Shown: positions 23,955 to 35,040 of the stretch, one piece after another
Position numbering within the stretch: position 1 is the stretch's first letter
How the letters are laid out: each line of letters opens with the position of its first letter
Assembly (NCBI GenBank): GCA_029204225.1
Contig: CM055102.1
Coordinates: 62,355,168-62,419,167 of the forward strand
DNA length: 64,000 nucleotides
Origin: Diphasiastrum complanatum
Lineage: Eukaryota > Streptophyta > Lycopodiopsida > Lycopodiales > Lycopodiaceae
Reading direction: 5' to 3'
Translations under genes and position numbers: made by a program
Notes under the pieces: model-generated
Database searches by the model: none
Told to the model about the DNA's origin: nothing
Seen by the model: the letters and a program-made list of their open reading frames with translations, nothing else

Positions 23955-25099
23955 GATGTCCCAGTGATGAATAGCCAATGTTGCTGCTGCTGCCAAACTG
24001 ATGAACACACAGCTTCCAGATGTATACGAACTTCCTTCACACGCATCCTACAAAAATGCTTGATTTTTTCGGATACCACGTACATATTCTACATCGCTGT
24101 GGAAGGATATAAACAAAAGCTTGTTGTCGTCTTATGGCTTGTAGTTGAGAATGGATATTCTTGTGAGTGAGTGAGTGCTCAGTGACAAAAAACCCTCCAT
24201 TGACTTTTCTTTTGGTGAAATTGTGTCTTTGTTTTACACTGCTGCAATCATATATAACTTCCAAATTCCAATCCCCATGCCCTTTACACAACTTTCACAT
24301 AAGGTGTCCTTGCTACATTGCACCATGATGTAGCTTACTATTGAGTCTCCACATAGGGTCTTGCAAATATATGTAGCCGCTACTTTGTGTATTGTAGTGT
24401 TGAGATGGGCTCACTATTTCAGCAACAAAATTGTTGTTATCCTTAGTCATGTACACCATATACAAAGACAATTGTTCAACCACCTGATCATTAGAAAGGG
24501 ATCTATGTCCGTCGTTGAGATTTTTTCATTTTTCTTCTGCATGCCCTTATATTTTGTTGAATAAAGCAATGACTTATTTCTGGGCACTCACGAAGTGAGT
24601 ACAAGCGTTATAGCAATTGGTCCTTGTTACGCATGATGGAGTTGATGGTTTTGAGACATCGAAACTCATAATGAGGGCCAACCTCACCCAAATGTATAGA
24701 AACTTCCTTCACGCACTAGATCTCAAGTCAAAGGTATAAATAATTGCCACTTAATCAAACTTAAATGTAACACAATTTAACAAGGAGGTCCCTTTTTTTT
24801 GGAATTGCTTTAGTTTGAGCCTGCCTCCAGCTAGTGCATGCAAGATGAGAGTTGATGCTACAACCTATTATCTGGGGGAAAATCATGGAGGTAGGTTTGT
24901 AAGCCTTTGAAAGCGGTGAATTTTTTTCTTTTTGATGTGAAATGGTTTTTTATTATAGTAATTTTCATACGCTAACCTAGTGGAGTGTCTTTTATTAAAG
25001 AATTACCATTTTCTGGCATGTAATAGATTTGTGGACATGACATCAAATTTGTGGTTACGCAGATTTCTGGATACCATAAGCAAAGATGTTTGTAGTAGA
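23955..25099. other. P450 upstream region, no gene seen
   Basis: No coding region recognised. The part next to 23,955 is presumably the P450 promoter. Confidence 0.4.
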
Positions 25100-25669
25100 T
25101 TTGTGGGAGAACCATATTATGCTCAAGTAGATATGCGGATATGATATCTACACTGTAGTTGGATCAGTATGAAGGCCAACTTTTGCTAAAAGATCACAAC
25201 AAGCACCAAAAGCGGCAACTGTGGAGTTCAAACCACCCAACCATGTAGAATGCAAACCACCCAACCATGTAGAAGCTCCTGATCAAGTCCCAAGAGAATC
25301 ACCCCCGAGCCACAATATGTAAATACATGATAGGAGATGATGCAACTGGTAGCAAAACTTAGTCAAACTGAGAATGGAGGTAGGCAAGTTTCTATAGGTA
25401 CTTGTAGCCTACAGGTCCTGTGCATGATGCCATGCATGCCTAGGGTCCATACTATTAATAGGAAAAGCCATAATTGATTCTACTTCCATGCATACACCAG
25501 TCACATACCATGCACTGCTCCACATGTCACTTTGTGGGTGCATGGGTCCTCTCAAGGTTATTAGTTACAAAACTGGCCTTGACTTGGAATTAATTCGAGG
25601 CCTAACCAATAAATTCGAACACCAGAGAGCCAGTCTACCATGTCCTTTGAGCAAGACATGGCCATAACA
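25100..25669 (-). repeat. Copia-type LTR relic with polypurine tract
   Basis: On the minus strand an A/G-rich tract (TTAAGGGAGAAAGAA) leads directly into TGTTATGGCCATG at 25,669, as in the 3' LTR of a minus-strand element. A 24-bp tandem duplication (CAAACCACCCAACCATGTAG units) lies at 25,229-25,274. The left end is approximate. It resembles the 14.9-15.5 kb LTR. Confidence 0.5.
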
Positions 25670-26229
25670 TTCTTTCTCCCTTAAGCAGGTTTTGTCCTTA
25701 GAACAAGAAAGAAAAATCATAGAAACACTAGAACATTCTAGAGGATTTCCGACCCTATTATCGAGGCTTTTATGAAGTTTTTTTTTTTGGAATAGGATGA
25801 GATGTCTTTGAGAATATCCATGATAATATATCATGATCTTCCTTCAACACCTGTCCAAAGAACTAATCAAACTTAGTTTACTATGAATTAATACTATCCA
25901 TTGAATCTAATGTACTAATGAGGCTAGTTACTTGAAACGCTGCCACCACCATATATCATTTTCGGACTTGACATTGAATCTAAATCTTCTTGGTCCACTG
26001 TTTGTGACAATGCACCATTCATGAGAGTTATACTAACCCTTTCCATTTTCTGCCTTTTCACAATTTATGACTCATCTAATTTAAGTACTATGATTATTTT
26101 GTCATTCACCTTTTCAAAGCTTATATCATAGAAAGTGACGATGTATCTCAGCAAGTAATTTAGATCAACAAATAAGTTGTTTGATGAATTATAGGATATT
26201 GATCTTCCATCAATTTTATACACCTCCTC

Positions 26230-26690
26230 AATATGAAATGGAGTACCAATGATCTTACATACCTATGTTTAATGTATCCTTCTCTTTTTTCAAGTGATAT
26301 GACCTTGGGATTAGGACTTTTCTAATTCGAACTTGCTTAAAAGCTGTGAAGTTTTTAGCACGTGTGAAGTTCGTACATTCTATATTCATTAAATATTACA
26401 TCTCTAGAAACAACAAACTTTTGAGTGGAAGAGATGTAGATCTAATACCCCTTGCTTGCATTGCCATATCCAACCATTATCCCCTTGATGGAAGAGGGAT
26501 CTTCCTTAGTCCTAGTATCCAATGGAAATGCAACCAAACACTTTCAAGTTCTTGACATTTGGCTTTTCACCATAAAGCAACTCAAATGATGTTTTACCAT
26601 TGATTGCACTACAAGGTACTCCATGACCAAGTAGTTAGAAAGTTTTACCACATGCATCCAAGGCTTAGTGCTTTTGCAAATTCACATAAA
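26230..26690 (-). pseudogene. Copia integrase C-terminus / RT start relic
   Basis: Minus-strand frames read NGKTSFELLYGEKPNVKN, LKVFGCISIG and then KFVVSRDVIFNE, the region between the copia integrase core and RT. Frames change at least twice and there are stops. Flanked by unrelated repeat debris. Confidence 0.75.
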
Positions 26691-28718
26691 GTTCTATTTC
26701 TCCTCTTGACCCACGGCTCGCCAGTAAGCTTGTGAGCCTTTCAGTGCGCGGTGCTTCGTGCTCCACCACGTGGAAAGGTAGTTCATGATGATGCAATCGA
26801 TCGTTCTGATCAGTGCGCAATGGTGAGCCCATTTGTGGTTTCCGTTTGCCATCAGCTGGAGGTTCCGTAGGCCTGTCTCTTTCTTGTTCTCTTTCCTCCG
26901 CTTGTGCTCTGTATACCTAGTGTTATATCTTCTAGTACTGTCTCCTTTCTTCCCTCACATTTGAATATGGCGCTGAAGTTGAGGGTTGGTCATCAGTGAC
27001 CTATGGTGGTGGTGAAGGAGCCACTTCCTTCCTTTTCTGTGCTCTTGTAACGGCTAACACAGGGGCATGGAATTCTTGCCCTTCCGGTGGCATCCCCGCT
27101 AGAACTGCTGCTTGTTATATTGTAATGAAGTTTAGTGGTGCGCTGGTCCTAGGTCTCAATGGACAATTCTTGTAGCATAACTGCATTCTCGGTAGAAGGA
27201 TGTATATTGTCCCTTGTAAGGACATTCTGTAATTCTGTGTCCTTCGCCACATCCATAGCAACATAATTTCTTCCTCCTTGATGCTCAGTTTGGGCTGCAT
27301 AGGCCGCAATATATTAATTTATGGTAGGATCCATAAATGGTTCATCCGGTCCATACCATTGCTGCTGCTCAAGTTGAGGTGCTATTGGCATTTACGCTTC
27401 TACTGTTGTCAAATTTATGTGGGCCACTTGTTGATTGGATGGCCCCGGTGGTGTAGGTAAGGCCATACGCTGTTGATGATTTGATGCGCCGTACCTCGGT
27501 GCCGTATTTGGTGCCCTTTGATGATATGGATAAGAAGTCTGATAAGGATTCCTCTTCTGTTGAACAATCCGGGGGTTAAATGGGCAAAATGTCGTATCGT
27601 GCGATGTTGCATTGCACAAATGGCAAAATCTATGTGTCAGTCTCAGATTTGCTTTAGGATTGGACATTCGTTTGCTGTATGGTTTTGTGTGCACACTGAA
27701 CACCATACATTCTCGTGTCATGGATACTGTAGCTGGTTTGGTTTCGGTAGATGTGGCGTTGTTGCTACAGCTCCTTGTAGGGCTTTCAAGATCAAACTAT
27801 GTTGTAAGTTGTTCCATCTGCTGTTTGTGTAATTTTGTCATCTAATCCAACTGCAGTTCTATGGATAGAGCGGAAGCATTTGATGATAATGATGCTATCG
27901 AGGGAGTAGGAGTATGGGTGGATGGATATTTGTCGTCTGATCCCTCATCCTCTTCCCTGATGGCTTCCTCCATAGGTTCTTGCAGAGTAGCGTATTACTC
28001 CCGTCATTTCGGTAGTCTTGCTAGGAACCACATGATCACCGCATGATCGGGAGTAAGGGCTGCACTGCAGTCGGATCGTAGATGTTTGACCCATTCAATA
28101 TAGTCCCTGACCCTTTCTCTTTTTTCCATCTTAACCTTGTTGAGCAGGAGAAACGGGTCTTCTAGGAACTTTCTTGGTTGAAAGCGCATGATGAGAGCCG
28201 CTTTAACCGCTTCCGAGGTGGATTTCTCTTCCTCTGACAGGTTGAAAAACCAATCTTGAGCGACCGCTAATAGGGACATGGGGAATAGCATCAACTTTTC
28301 TGCAGGTGTTCGTTCGCCATAGATTTCACAAGCCTGCTCGTAGATCTGGAGGAAGCGGATGGGATCTGATGATCTGTCGTATTTTGGTATCTCCATCTGA
28401 GGTGCTCTCCAAACTGCTTGCAAGGGAGCGACATGTATGGGTTGGCCCATTGGATCCAATAGCACTGGTTTTGGTTTCTATCTCTTGTTGCACAGTTGCT
28501 AATCTGGGAAGGTGTGGTGCTTGATTTGTTGTCCTTCTTGTTACTAATCGTCCAGATCTCAGATTCATCCGATGGTGGGGTCCAAGATAGTTGGATCTTG
28601 CTCGTACGATGGGATGCACTCTGAATCTTAAAGATCTGATCAATCTGATTGGTCGAAAGTGAAATTTAGGCATTGTACGGTGGTTTTTCCATGATAAATT
28701 TTTATTCCTTGCACTCAT
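26691..28718 (-). pseudogene. Tat/Athila-like gypsy gag with two zinc knuckles
   Basis: Starts at ATG 28,718. The capsid domain follows in another frame (28,004-28,465: PKYDRSSDPIRFLQIYEQ, AQDWFFNL, IMRFQPRKFLEDP, DYIEWVKHLR), a typical Retrotrans_gag. Downstream near 27,590-27,720 are two CCHC-type knuckles, CSVCTQNHTANEC (out of frame) and CHLCNATSHDTTFC. Frameshifts near 28,470 and 28,004 and later stops make it non-functional. Protease and pol are absent below ~26,700, so the element is truncated at its 3' side. The leader, primer site and 5' LTR lie just upstream at 28.7-30.8 kb. Confidence 0.8.
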
Positions 28719-28739
28719 TGGCCTGAGGTTTTGACAGTA

Positions 28740-29904
28740 GCTGGATCAGTGGTAGATTTTTCCACTGATCTAGTTTGTGAGGGTTCTCTTGTGCGAGGGT
28801 TGGCTGTGCGAGGGTTTTTTAGTTGTTTTGCAGATAAAAAACCTTGATATCTCTCAGATCTTTGGGAAGTAACTCTCGTAAGGATCACAGTAGCTGAATC
28901 TGGTTCAGATCTGACTCTGGAATTCTCTACGAGAGTTAACTCTTGTAGGAAGTGAAAATTTCACTGTATGCAAGGGTTCAAAACCACTATTTTGGCTTGA
29001 TCTTCACCAAATCTCTGTACTAACTCTTGCAGGCTTCATCATAGATGGAAATTGACATTGTGGATCAATTGAATTGGTCTGCGAGAGTTCTCTCTGGAAG
29101 GATTTGCTGGATCATCACTTTTTAGTGATTTTTTAGCACTTAAACCCAAATTTCTGCTCACTAGAGTCAAACTAACTCTCTTAGGCTCTTCTGTGTCCTG
29201 GTATCACTGAGATGGAACTTCAAAATTCTCTGCGAGGGTTCTTGCCCAATAGAACTGAAAATTTTAGTGTTTGCGAGGGTTCTTGCCCAATAGAACTGAA
29301 AATTTTAGTGTTTGCGAGGGTTCTTTGGTACTTTCCTGTCTTTTTTCCACTGGGAACTCTCGCAAAGGCACTTAGACAATGAAGTAAATCTCGCAAGCCT
29401 CTCTGTGTCCTAATCTCACTGAGATGGAGCTTCAGAGGGCTCTACGAGAGTTATGGTAAAGATTTGCATTTTTTTGGAGTTTTTCAAGGGTTTTTTTTGA
29501 ATTTTTTTATGATTTTTCTCTGATTTTTGCAATCTGCTTGGAACTAACTCTCGCAGGCTTTTATGCAGGTCTGAGACAGTACCTTAGAGCTGATGCTAGT
29601 CATGCAAGGGTTAACTCTCACTGGTTTTGGAGATACTAAAATCTGATGAAAAATTTGGCTCTTTTTTTCTCCAAAATGCAGATTGGTGTGTTTTTTTGGA
29701 TTTTCTTAGGTTTTGGTTTGGATGTCAAGCCCTTAGAGGCTATTCAAGGCCTCCTCTACTCTCTCACACCTCCTCCGCTAACTGTGAACAGTCCAAACAC
29801 AGAAAAATACCAAAAACTAACTCTAAACACCCAAAAATCTACCTAAAACTACTCAAAAAAGCAAGAAATAGCTAAAATGCAGCTATACTAGTTAGTGAAA
29901 ACCC
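28740..29904 (-). mobile_element. Long leader of the Tat/Athila-like element
   Basis: Non-coding stretch between the primer site and gag. It carries many scattered copies, on both strands, of a short motif of the form TGCGAG(A/G)GTT or its complement AACTCTCGCA, roughly one per 60-100 bp. A 41-bp tandem duplication is included at 29,232-29,324. Confidence 0.65.
29232..29324. repeat. 41-bp tandem duplication
   Basis: Two identical 41-bp units beginning GCGAGGGTTCTTGCCCAATA (29,232 and 29,273) plus the start of a third. Confidence 0.9.
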
Positions 29905-29923
29905 ATCCCCGACAACGGCGCCA
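29904..29923 (-). promoter_or_regulatory. tRNA primer-binding site
   Basis: On the minus strand TGGCGCCGTTGTCGGGGA-type sequence follows the LTR end with about one base between. Plant Tat/Athila elements use this kind of site (complementary to a tRNA 3' end, reported as tRNA-Asp for Athila). It fixes the element as minus-strand. Confidence 0.75.
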
Positions 29924-29924
29924 C

Positions 29925-30758
29925 TGTAGGGCCGAAGATCTTGCATAGTAGTAGCCCTCCCGCCTGTCAACAAGGGTTAGATCACTGGATAGGTGCCTAA
30001 CTATGAATAGATGCTACTTTTAGTTAGTTCCCTACTTTTTTTCTTACTCTACCACCATTAACACTACACACCCCTAACCCTACTCTCCTAAACTACCTTC
30101 ATCATGATTTTTGGTGAAAGAGAAGAGAAGAATAGAAGAGATTGAGAAGAGAAGAGAGAAAGAGAGAGATAGAGAGTGAGAGTGAGAGTGAGAGTGGAGG
30201 TTTGCTCAAATGCTCCTTATGCTTCTAATGGAAAACCATTAACTATGGCAACCAATAAGCATGAAAATGGGAAGCAATGGAAAACACAAACAAGAACATT
30301 AGCAAGTAGAGAATAGCAATTGAGGATGCTTCTCTCCAAAAATTGGTAGAGTTTTCTCCTTCTCATTAAGCATCGAAATAGAGTACAAATGGTGCCTTTT
30401 TATAAATGGAAAAGGCCTTTGCCCCAAAATCCTATTGGCTAATATTCACATTGATCTTATCCATTCATCTTGGACCCAACTTGATCCAAGGGTCCACAAA
30501 AAGTACAATAGGAATCACAAGATTTATGTGAGTCCAAAATTGGACCCAACTCTAAAAAAGTGAACTCTAAGCTTAAAATTGACTTTGGGCCTCAAGTTTT
30601 ATTTTAATTACAAAGGGGCCCAAGTCTATTATTCTATTTACATCTCAACTTGCGTGCTCATTGGGCCATGAGCTTATACGCGCAGGATGCCATGCCCTAG
30701 CGACACATTTTATTGGTCGATATTATTTATTTACAATATGTCGGGAATACCCCCAACA
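29925..30758 (-). repeat. 5' LTR of the Tat/Athila-like element (834 bp)
   Basis: Minus-strand sequence runs from TGTTGGGGGTATTCCCGAC at 30,758 to GGCCCTACA at 29,925 and is followed by the primer site. The TG...CA ends are intact. It is inserted in a copia relic that continues from 30,759. A GA-rich stretch with four (GAGAGT)-like units lies at 30,118-30,196. No 3' LTR is present in the window. Confidence 0.8.
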
Positions 30759-31356
30759 GTCCTAGATCTACTATCCTGAATCACTGTACAAGGATATTTT
30801 TACATTTCTTATGCCGTCAAGATAATTTCCTGTGAGAATTATATCATCAACATATAGAAGAGCTCCACCATTAGTTTCATGTGAAAATGAATGCACATTT
30901 GAGTGTATAAGGTCAAGAGGAGAGTTAGATCTTGTCAAAGATCTCTTGAATGGTTTCTTATGAGATTTGGAAAGTCCACAAGCTTCACAAAGCTTGCCAC
31001 ACTTGGATATGGTTTTGGGTAGTCCAATTGCAAGCTCCTTTGTCACCATGGTCTCCATAGCCTTGAAGTTGGGATGGCCTAACTTTTTGTGCCACAATTC
31101 CACTTGAGTGAGCTCCTCCCTTGCCATATTCACACTTCCAACCATAACATTAGCATCCAACTTGAATAACCTTCCGTGCTTAAGGCCATTAGTAATAAAC
31201 TTATCATTTTTTAAGATGGAACATGCCTTATGCTTGAAATGTATATCTAATCCATTATCCATAAGTTGTCCAACACTCAACAAGTTCTTTGTACTAGAAG
31301 GTGCATAAAGAACATTGTCTAGATCTACTTTCTTAGATGATCCAAGGCATAATGGA
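30759..31356 (-). pseudogene. Copia relic fusing pre-integrase to the RT active site
   Basis: A 170-codon frame (30,771-31,283) reads LLSVGQLMD (protease end), WHKKLGHPNF and CEACGLSKSHK (pre-integrase zinc-binding region), then SPLDLIHSNVHS (start of the integrase core). It passes without a stop into ALLYVDDIILTGN (RT second catalytic motif). The integrase core and the first two thirds of RT are deleted in frame. Both ends are cut by LTR insertions (30,758/30,759 and 31,356/31,357). Confidence 0.85.
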
Positions 31357-33895
31357 TGTTAGGGCCATTTTTTACGGGGGGTTGGTCCAGCCAAAACGTC
31401 CTAAAAGGGTCAAGGGGCCCCACCTCTAATGGCAGTTCGGCCCTACCTGAGCAACATAGAGTTTGCCACTTCCAACCCTGATGGCCTCTTCATAAATGAC
31501 GAAAATAAAACGCCTCTAAACTTTGACGGTTTATTGTGGTTTAAACTATCAATTCTATCTTAGACAAGCATAGAGTGAAACACATTCACCTTTTAAAACC
31601 ATATTCATGTAAGTACTTCCAAACCATGCTAATAAATGCTAGTTACAAGCGTTCTTGCTTTCACTAAACGTCGATAACTGAAAATCAATCCTTCCCTTAA
31701 TTAACCCCACAACATATGACATTCATTACTATAATTCTCAAATGAACTCTAAAAAGCTCGATTCACTACCAAACCTTACAAGTAGTCACCAATGTAAATG
31801 AGTACAGCTGAAAATTACAACTATCAGCAACACTTAAATCTGTAGGACCTCGAAAAAACTTGACGTAATTAGTCCCTCAACAAGCTTACTTCCCTAGACC
31901 ATTCATAACAACCTCCTTCAAAGTGTAAAACCCTATTTTACACATCTCACACCCCATTCCAATTTAAGTTAAGAGCTTACAAACAGAACTTCAAAAAATG
32001 GAAGTGACTAGAAAAAAAGTTCAAGTCAAAAACTCACCTCAATGTGCAATTAGGTAGCCGTTGCGTGAATACTCTAGTCATGAACCTTGTAGCAAAAATC
32101 AGAGCCAGGCATGTTAACGCAGTTTTCTCTACTTTACACATGTCCGATCGAGTTGGTGTAAAAAGAGAAAATGAAGAAAATGAAAGTTTTTAAATATGAA
32201 CGGTGCAATTGAAATGTTAACGGTTTAGTTAATAGAAAACTGAACCAAAATTCTGTAAAAATAAACAGGCCAGAAAGATGCAATGGCTGAAAAAATCAGC
32301 AACCCATCACTCACACTAAGCCCTCAAGCAAACCATCTCACTCATTCAAGATATAAGCCTACTAGTATGACAATGGAGTACAATCAACCAACCAACCCTC
32401 ACCATGAAATCACTCTCAACAAAAGCAATTTTCTCAACACATTACTCTCAACACACATTTTACACACCCCCCCTCAACACTAACTCTCAAACCAAACCAC
32501 AAACACCCAATTTATCCATTGTTATCAACTACAAGTGAGTCTACTCTTAATAAACTAACAAGCATTCAACCCCAAACATCCATCACTCCACAAGCAACTA
32601 TGCAAGACAATACTTGTACCAATGCATAAGCATACTACTATAAGGCAAAACCACATTTAACCATCCTTCAAACCAAACTTACAAGGAATCAAACCTACTC
32701 ATCAACAAAGAGCTCTCAAGCAAGCACCCGTCTTCCAAAAGCTTTCAACTCTAAAAAACTCTCAACCAACATCACATCAAACTATCACATCATCATCTAA
32801 CTGACCCAACTATCAATCAACTATATCTTAACACAAAGAGTGGCCTCCTTTTATAGTAAATCCCAAGTGTCCCCCTTCAAAATGAGGCTTTGCCAATTTT
32901 CATGCCCTTCAAGCCCTTTTGTCCATTTGTCCAACACCCATTGGCAAGTACATCAAGTGGCCTCCTTGAGGGTGTAGGGATTGGTGCCATTTAAGGCCCC
33001 CTTCCAAAACTAGCCAAGATGCCCTCTTAGTCAAAAGCTAGAGAAAATATCTTTTAGGCCCTCTAGGTCCTAAAGTCTCGTTTACATTTATTATCCAAAA
33101 GGTGGGTGAGGACTTTTGGCAAGCCCCTATTCCACCTAAGGTGCCCTCCATTTCCTTGGTCCTTGGTCCTTTATTCCTTTTAGCCCTTCATTTGGTTTTT
33201 CTTTCCTTTGTAGCAGGTACGGCCCGACACCCCTTGGCTTTTGGTTTCTCAGGATTACCGACTGATTTGCGTATTTTGCCCATTTCCTGTAATTTGTCCA
33301 ATTTTACCCGTTAGGGTTTCTGCAAATTTTCAGTATTGCCCATAATTCACAGCTTGGGTTTTGGCCGATAAATATTTTTCTTCGATGGCTCTTTGACTGA
33401 AGTTGTCTTTTCTGGCATTCATGACTAGGGCTCCCACGACAACACGGTTTCCCTGAAAAATACACTGAGTGATCATATATTAGAAAAAATGGACTCAGTA
33501 CATGGTGAGATTTTAGCATGGTCATACCGGCTATTTTTTACAACTGGCCATTTTTTTTTTGAAAAGCCGTAAAATATTTATCGGCCATTTCTAAGGCCGC
33601 AAAATTTGCTCTAGCCTCATTTAGGACGGGCTGGGACCCAATTCTAGGTGGACCGGCACTTTTGGCTCAGTCTTACAAAACTTGACCACAAAATATTTTT
33701 GACGGTTTTTTTGAAAGTCAGTTTCTTACTTTTAAACTGTGTCTAGCCACTTTAGGACGGGCTGGGACCCAATTCTAAGACAAATTTGTGCCGATTTTTC
33801 TCTAATAACCGGGTTTTACATGCCGGGTTTTTCAATTATTGCAAACTTAAACTTCAATATTAGTCCGATTTTCCATGCAGAAATATCGGCTAACA
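31357..33895 (+). repeat. Long LTR (~2.5 kb), gypsy-like, plus strand
   Basis: Begins TGTTAGGGCC at 31,357 and ends CGGCTAACA at 33,895, giving the terminal pair TGTTAG/CTAACA. It is immediately followed by a primer-site-like sequence. The middle is A/C-rich with no genes. The last ~650 bp recur at 14,205-14,853. The left boundary is inferred from the terminal pair and from its cutting the copia relic. Confidence 0.6.
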
Positions 33896-33913
33896 TTGGC
33901 GACTACCACTGGG
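33896..33913 (+). promoter_or_regulatory. Candidate primer-binding site
   Basis: TTGGCGACTACCACTGGG directly after the LTR CA end. It resembles the TTGGCGACTCCGCTGGGG primer site of many plant gypsy elements, with a few changes. Confidence 0.5.
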
Positions 33914-35040
33914 TAGTATGGTCCCCATACGGCGGACCCAGAGTTTCTGGTTTCGCAAACCAACTCCTGGTGGTGGATTACGTTAGTGGGCTCAGCACCC
34001 TTGCTAGGTGATGCTAACCACAATGAGTTGGTAGGATGTCTTCAACAGCTTCCTACCCAAAGGCCATCGATTTAGCCCTTAGGACCCATCTGCAACCGGA
34101 TTGGATTTAACCACAGCATCTTTGAACAGTTTGGTGTCTTCATACTTGCAAAAACCCACCTGTGACCTAAATGGCAAATGCTCCCAATTCTATCATATGT
34201 AAGGCAATGCCCACTTTCGGACCCATGCATGGAGGGATATGCAAATGCAAATCTCAGGATTGGAGATGAGATGATATGGATGCAGGTCATCAGTATTGTG
34301 TCTAACACCGTGTCATTGATGTGTGTGTGAATGTATGCACGATGAGGCTTTAGTCCACCAACTCTGAAACTGGTCTAGACTGGTGATTATCAATTTTTTT
34401 TTTCTAGACATTCAATTTATACTCTCTAAGAACGGATTCAATAGGGAATAACCATCTAGTCTCCTCTCTGTACTGACTCTCCTCTCAAGCTCTATATTCT
34501 GACAGTAGTTCATGTAGGACAACTTACTGTCCTAAGATCCAATACACAAGATGCTAGGAAGTACTGGTTTTCCGCTAGTCTATGGAATCAATTAGGAAAA
34601 TCGTCCTCACCTCTTATGGATGTGCGAGGCGTCACTCGTCCTCACAAATTGGTTTGAGATATGATACATATAGTTGAAGTCTCTTTCTTTTTTCTCTCTT
34701 TTCTCTTACTTTTCTCTCAGTCTTTCTTTCTCTCTCTTTTTCTGTATTTCTTTTCCTCTTTTTTTTTATATATATTTTTCTTCTGTGCCTTACCCATTGG
34801 GCGATGGAGTCACTCCCCACCCCACTGCACTGTTTTTTGTTCCCACTTTTTCCTCTCTCAACCCCCCCCTCAACTATGCATCTATACATTCATTTATGCC
34901 CATAGAAGTTAGCAAATGCCCAAATGCAGCCCAGAGTTTTTATAGAGGTGCAATAAAGATGTATGCATAGAAACTGAGACTTGCAACAGATGCTCACCAT
35001 ACTGTGTCTAGTGTATGATGCATAATAGTGAGGTGGGTGG
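33914..35040. other. Leader-like and simple-sequence DNA
   Basis: Presumably the start of the internal region of the plus-strand element. It includes a long pyrimidine-rich tract (CT/TTC runs, 34,680-34,780). Open frames in that tract are low-complexity artefacts. Confidence 0.4.

Noticed and set aside
14205-33895. The 14-kb and 33-kb repeats as the LTR pair of one 19-kb element
   Set aside because: The primer site follows the right copy, not the left, so the right copy is a 5' LTR. The left copy is only the 3' quarter of an LTR.
34661-34970. Overlapping open frames rich in Ser, Phe and Leu
   Set aside because: They arise from a pyrimidine-rich low-complexity tract, readable in several frames.
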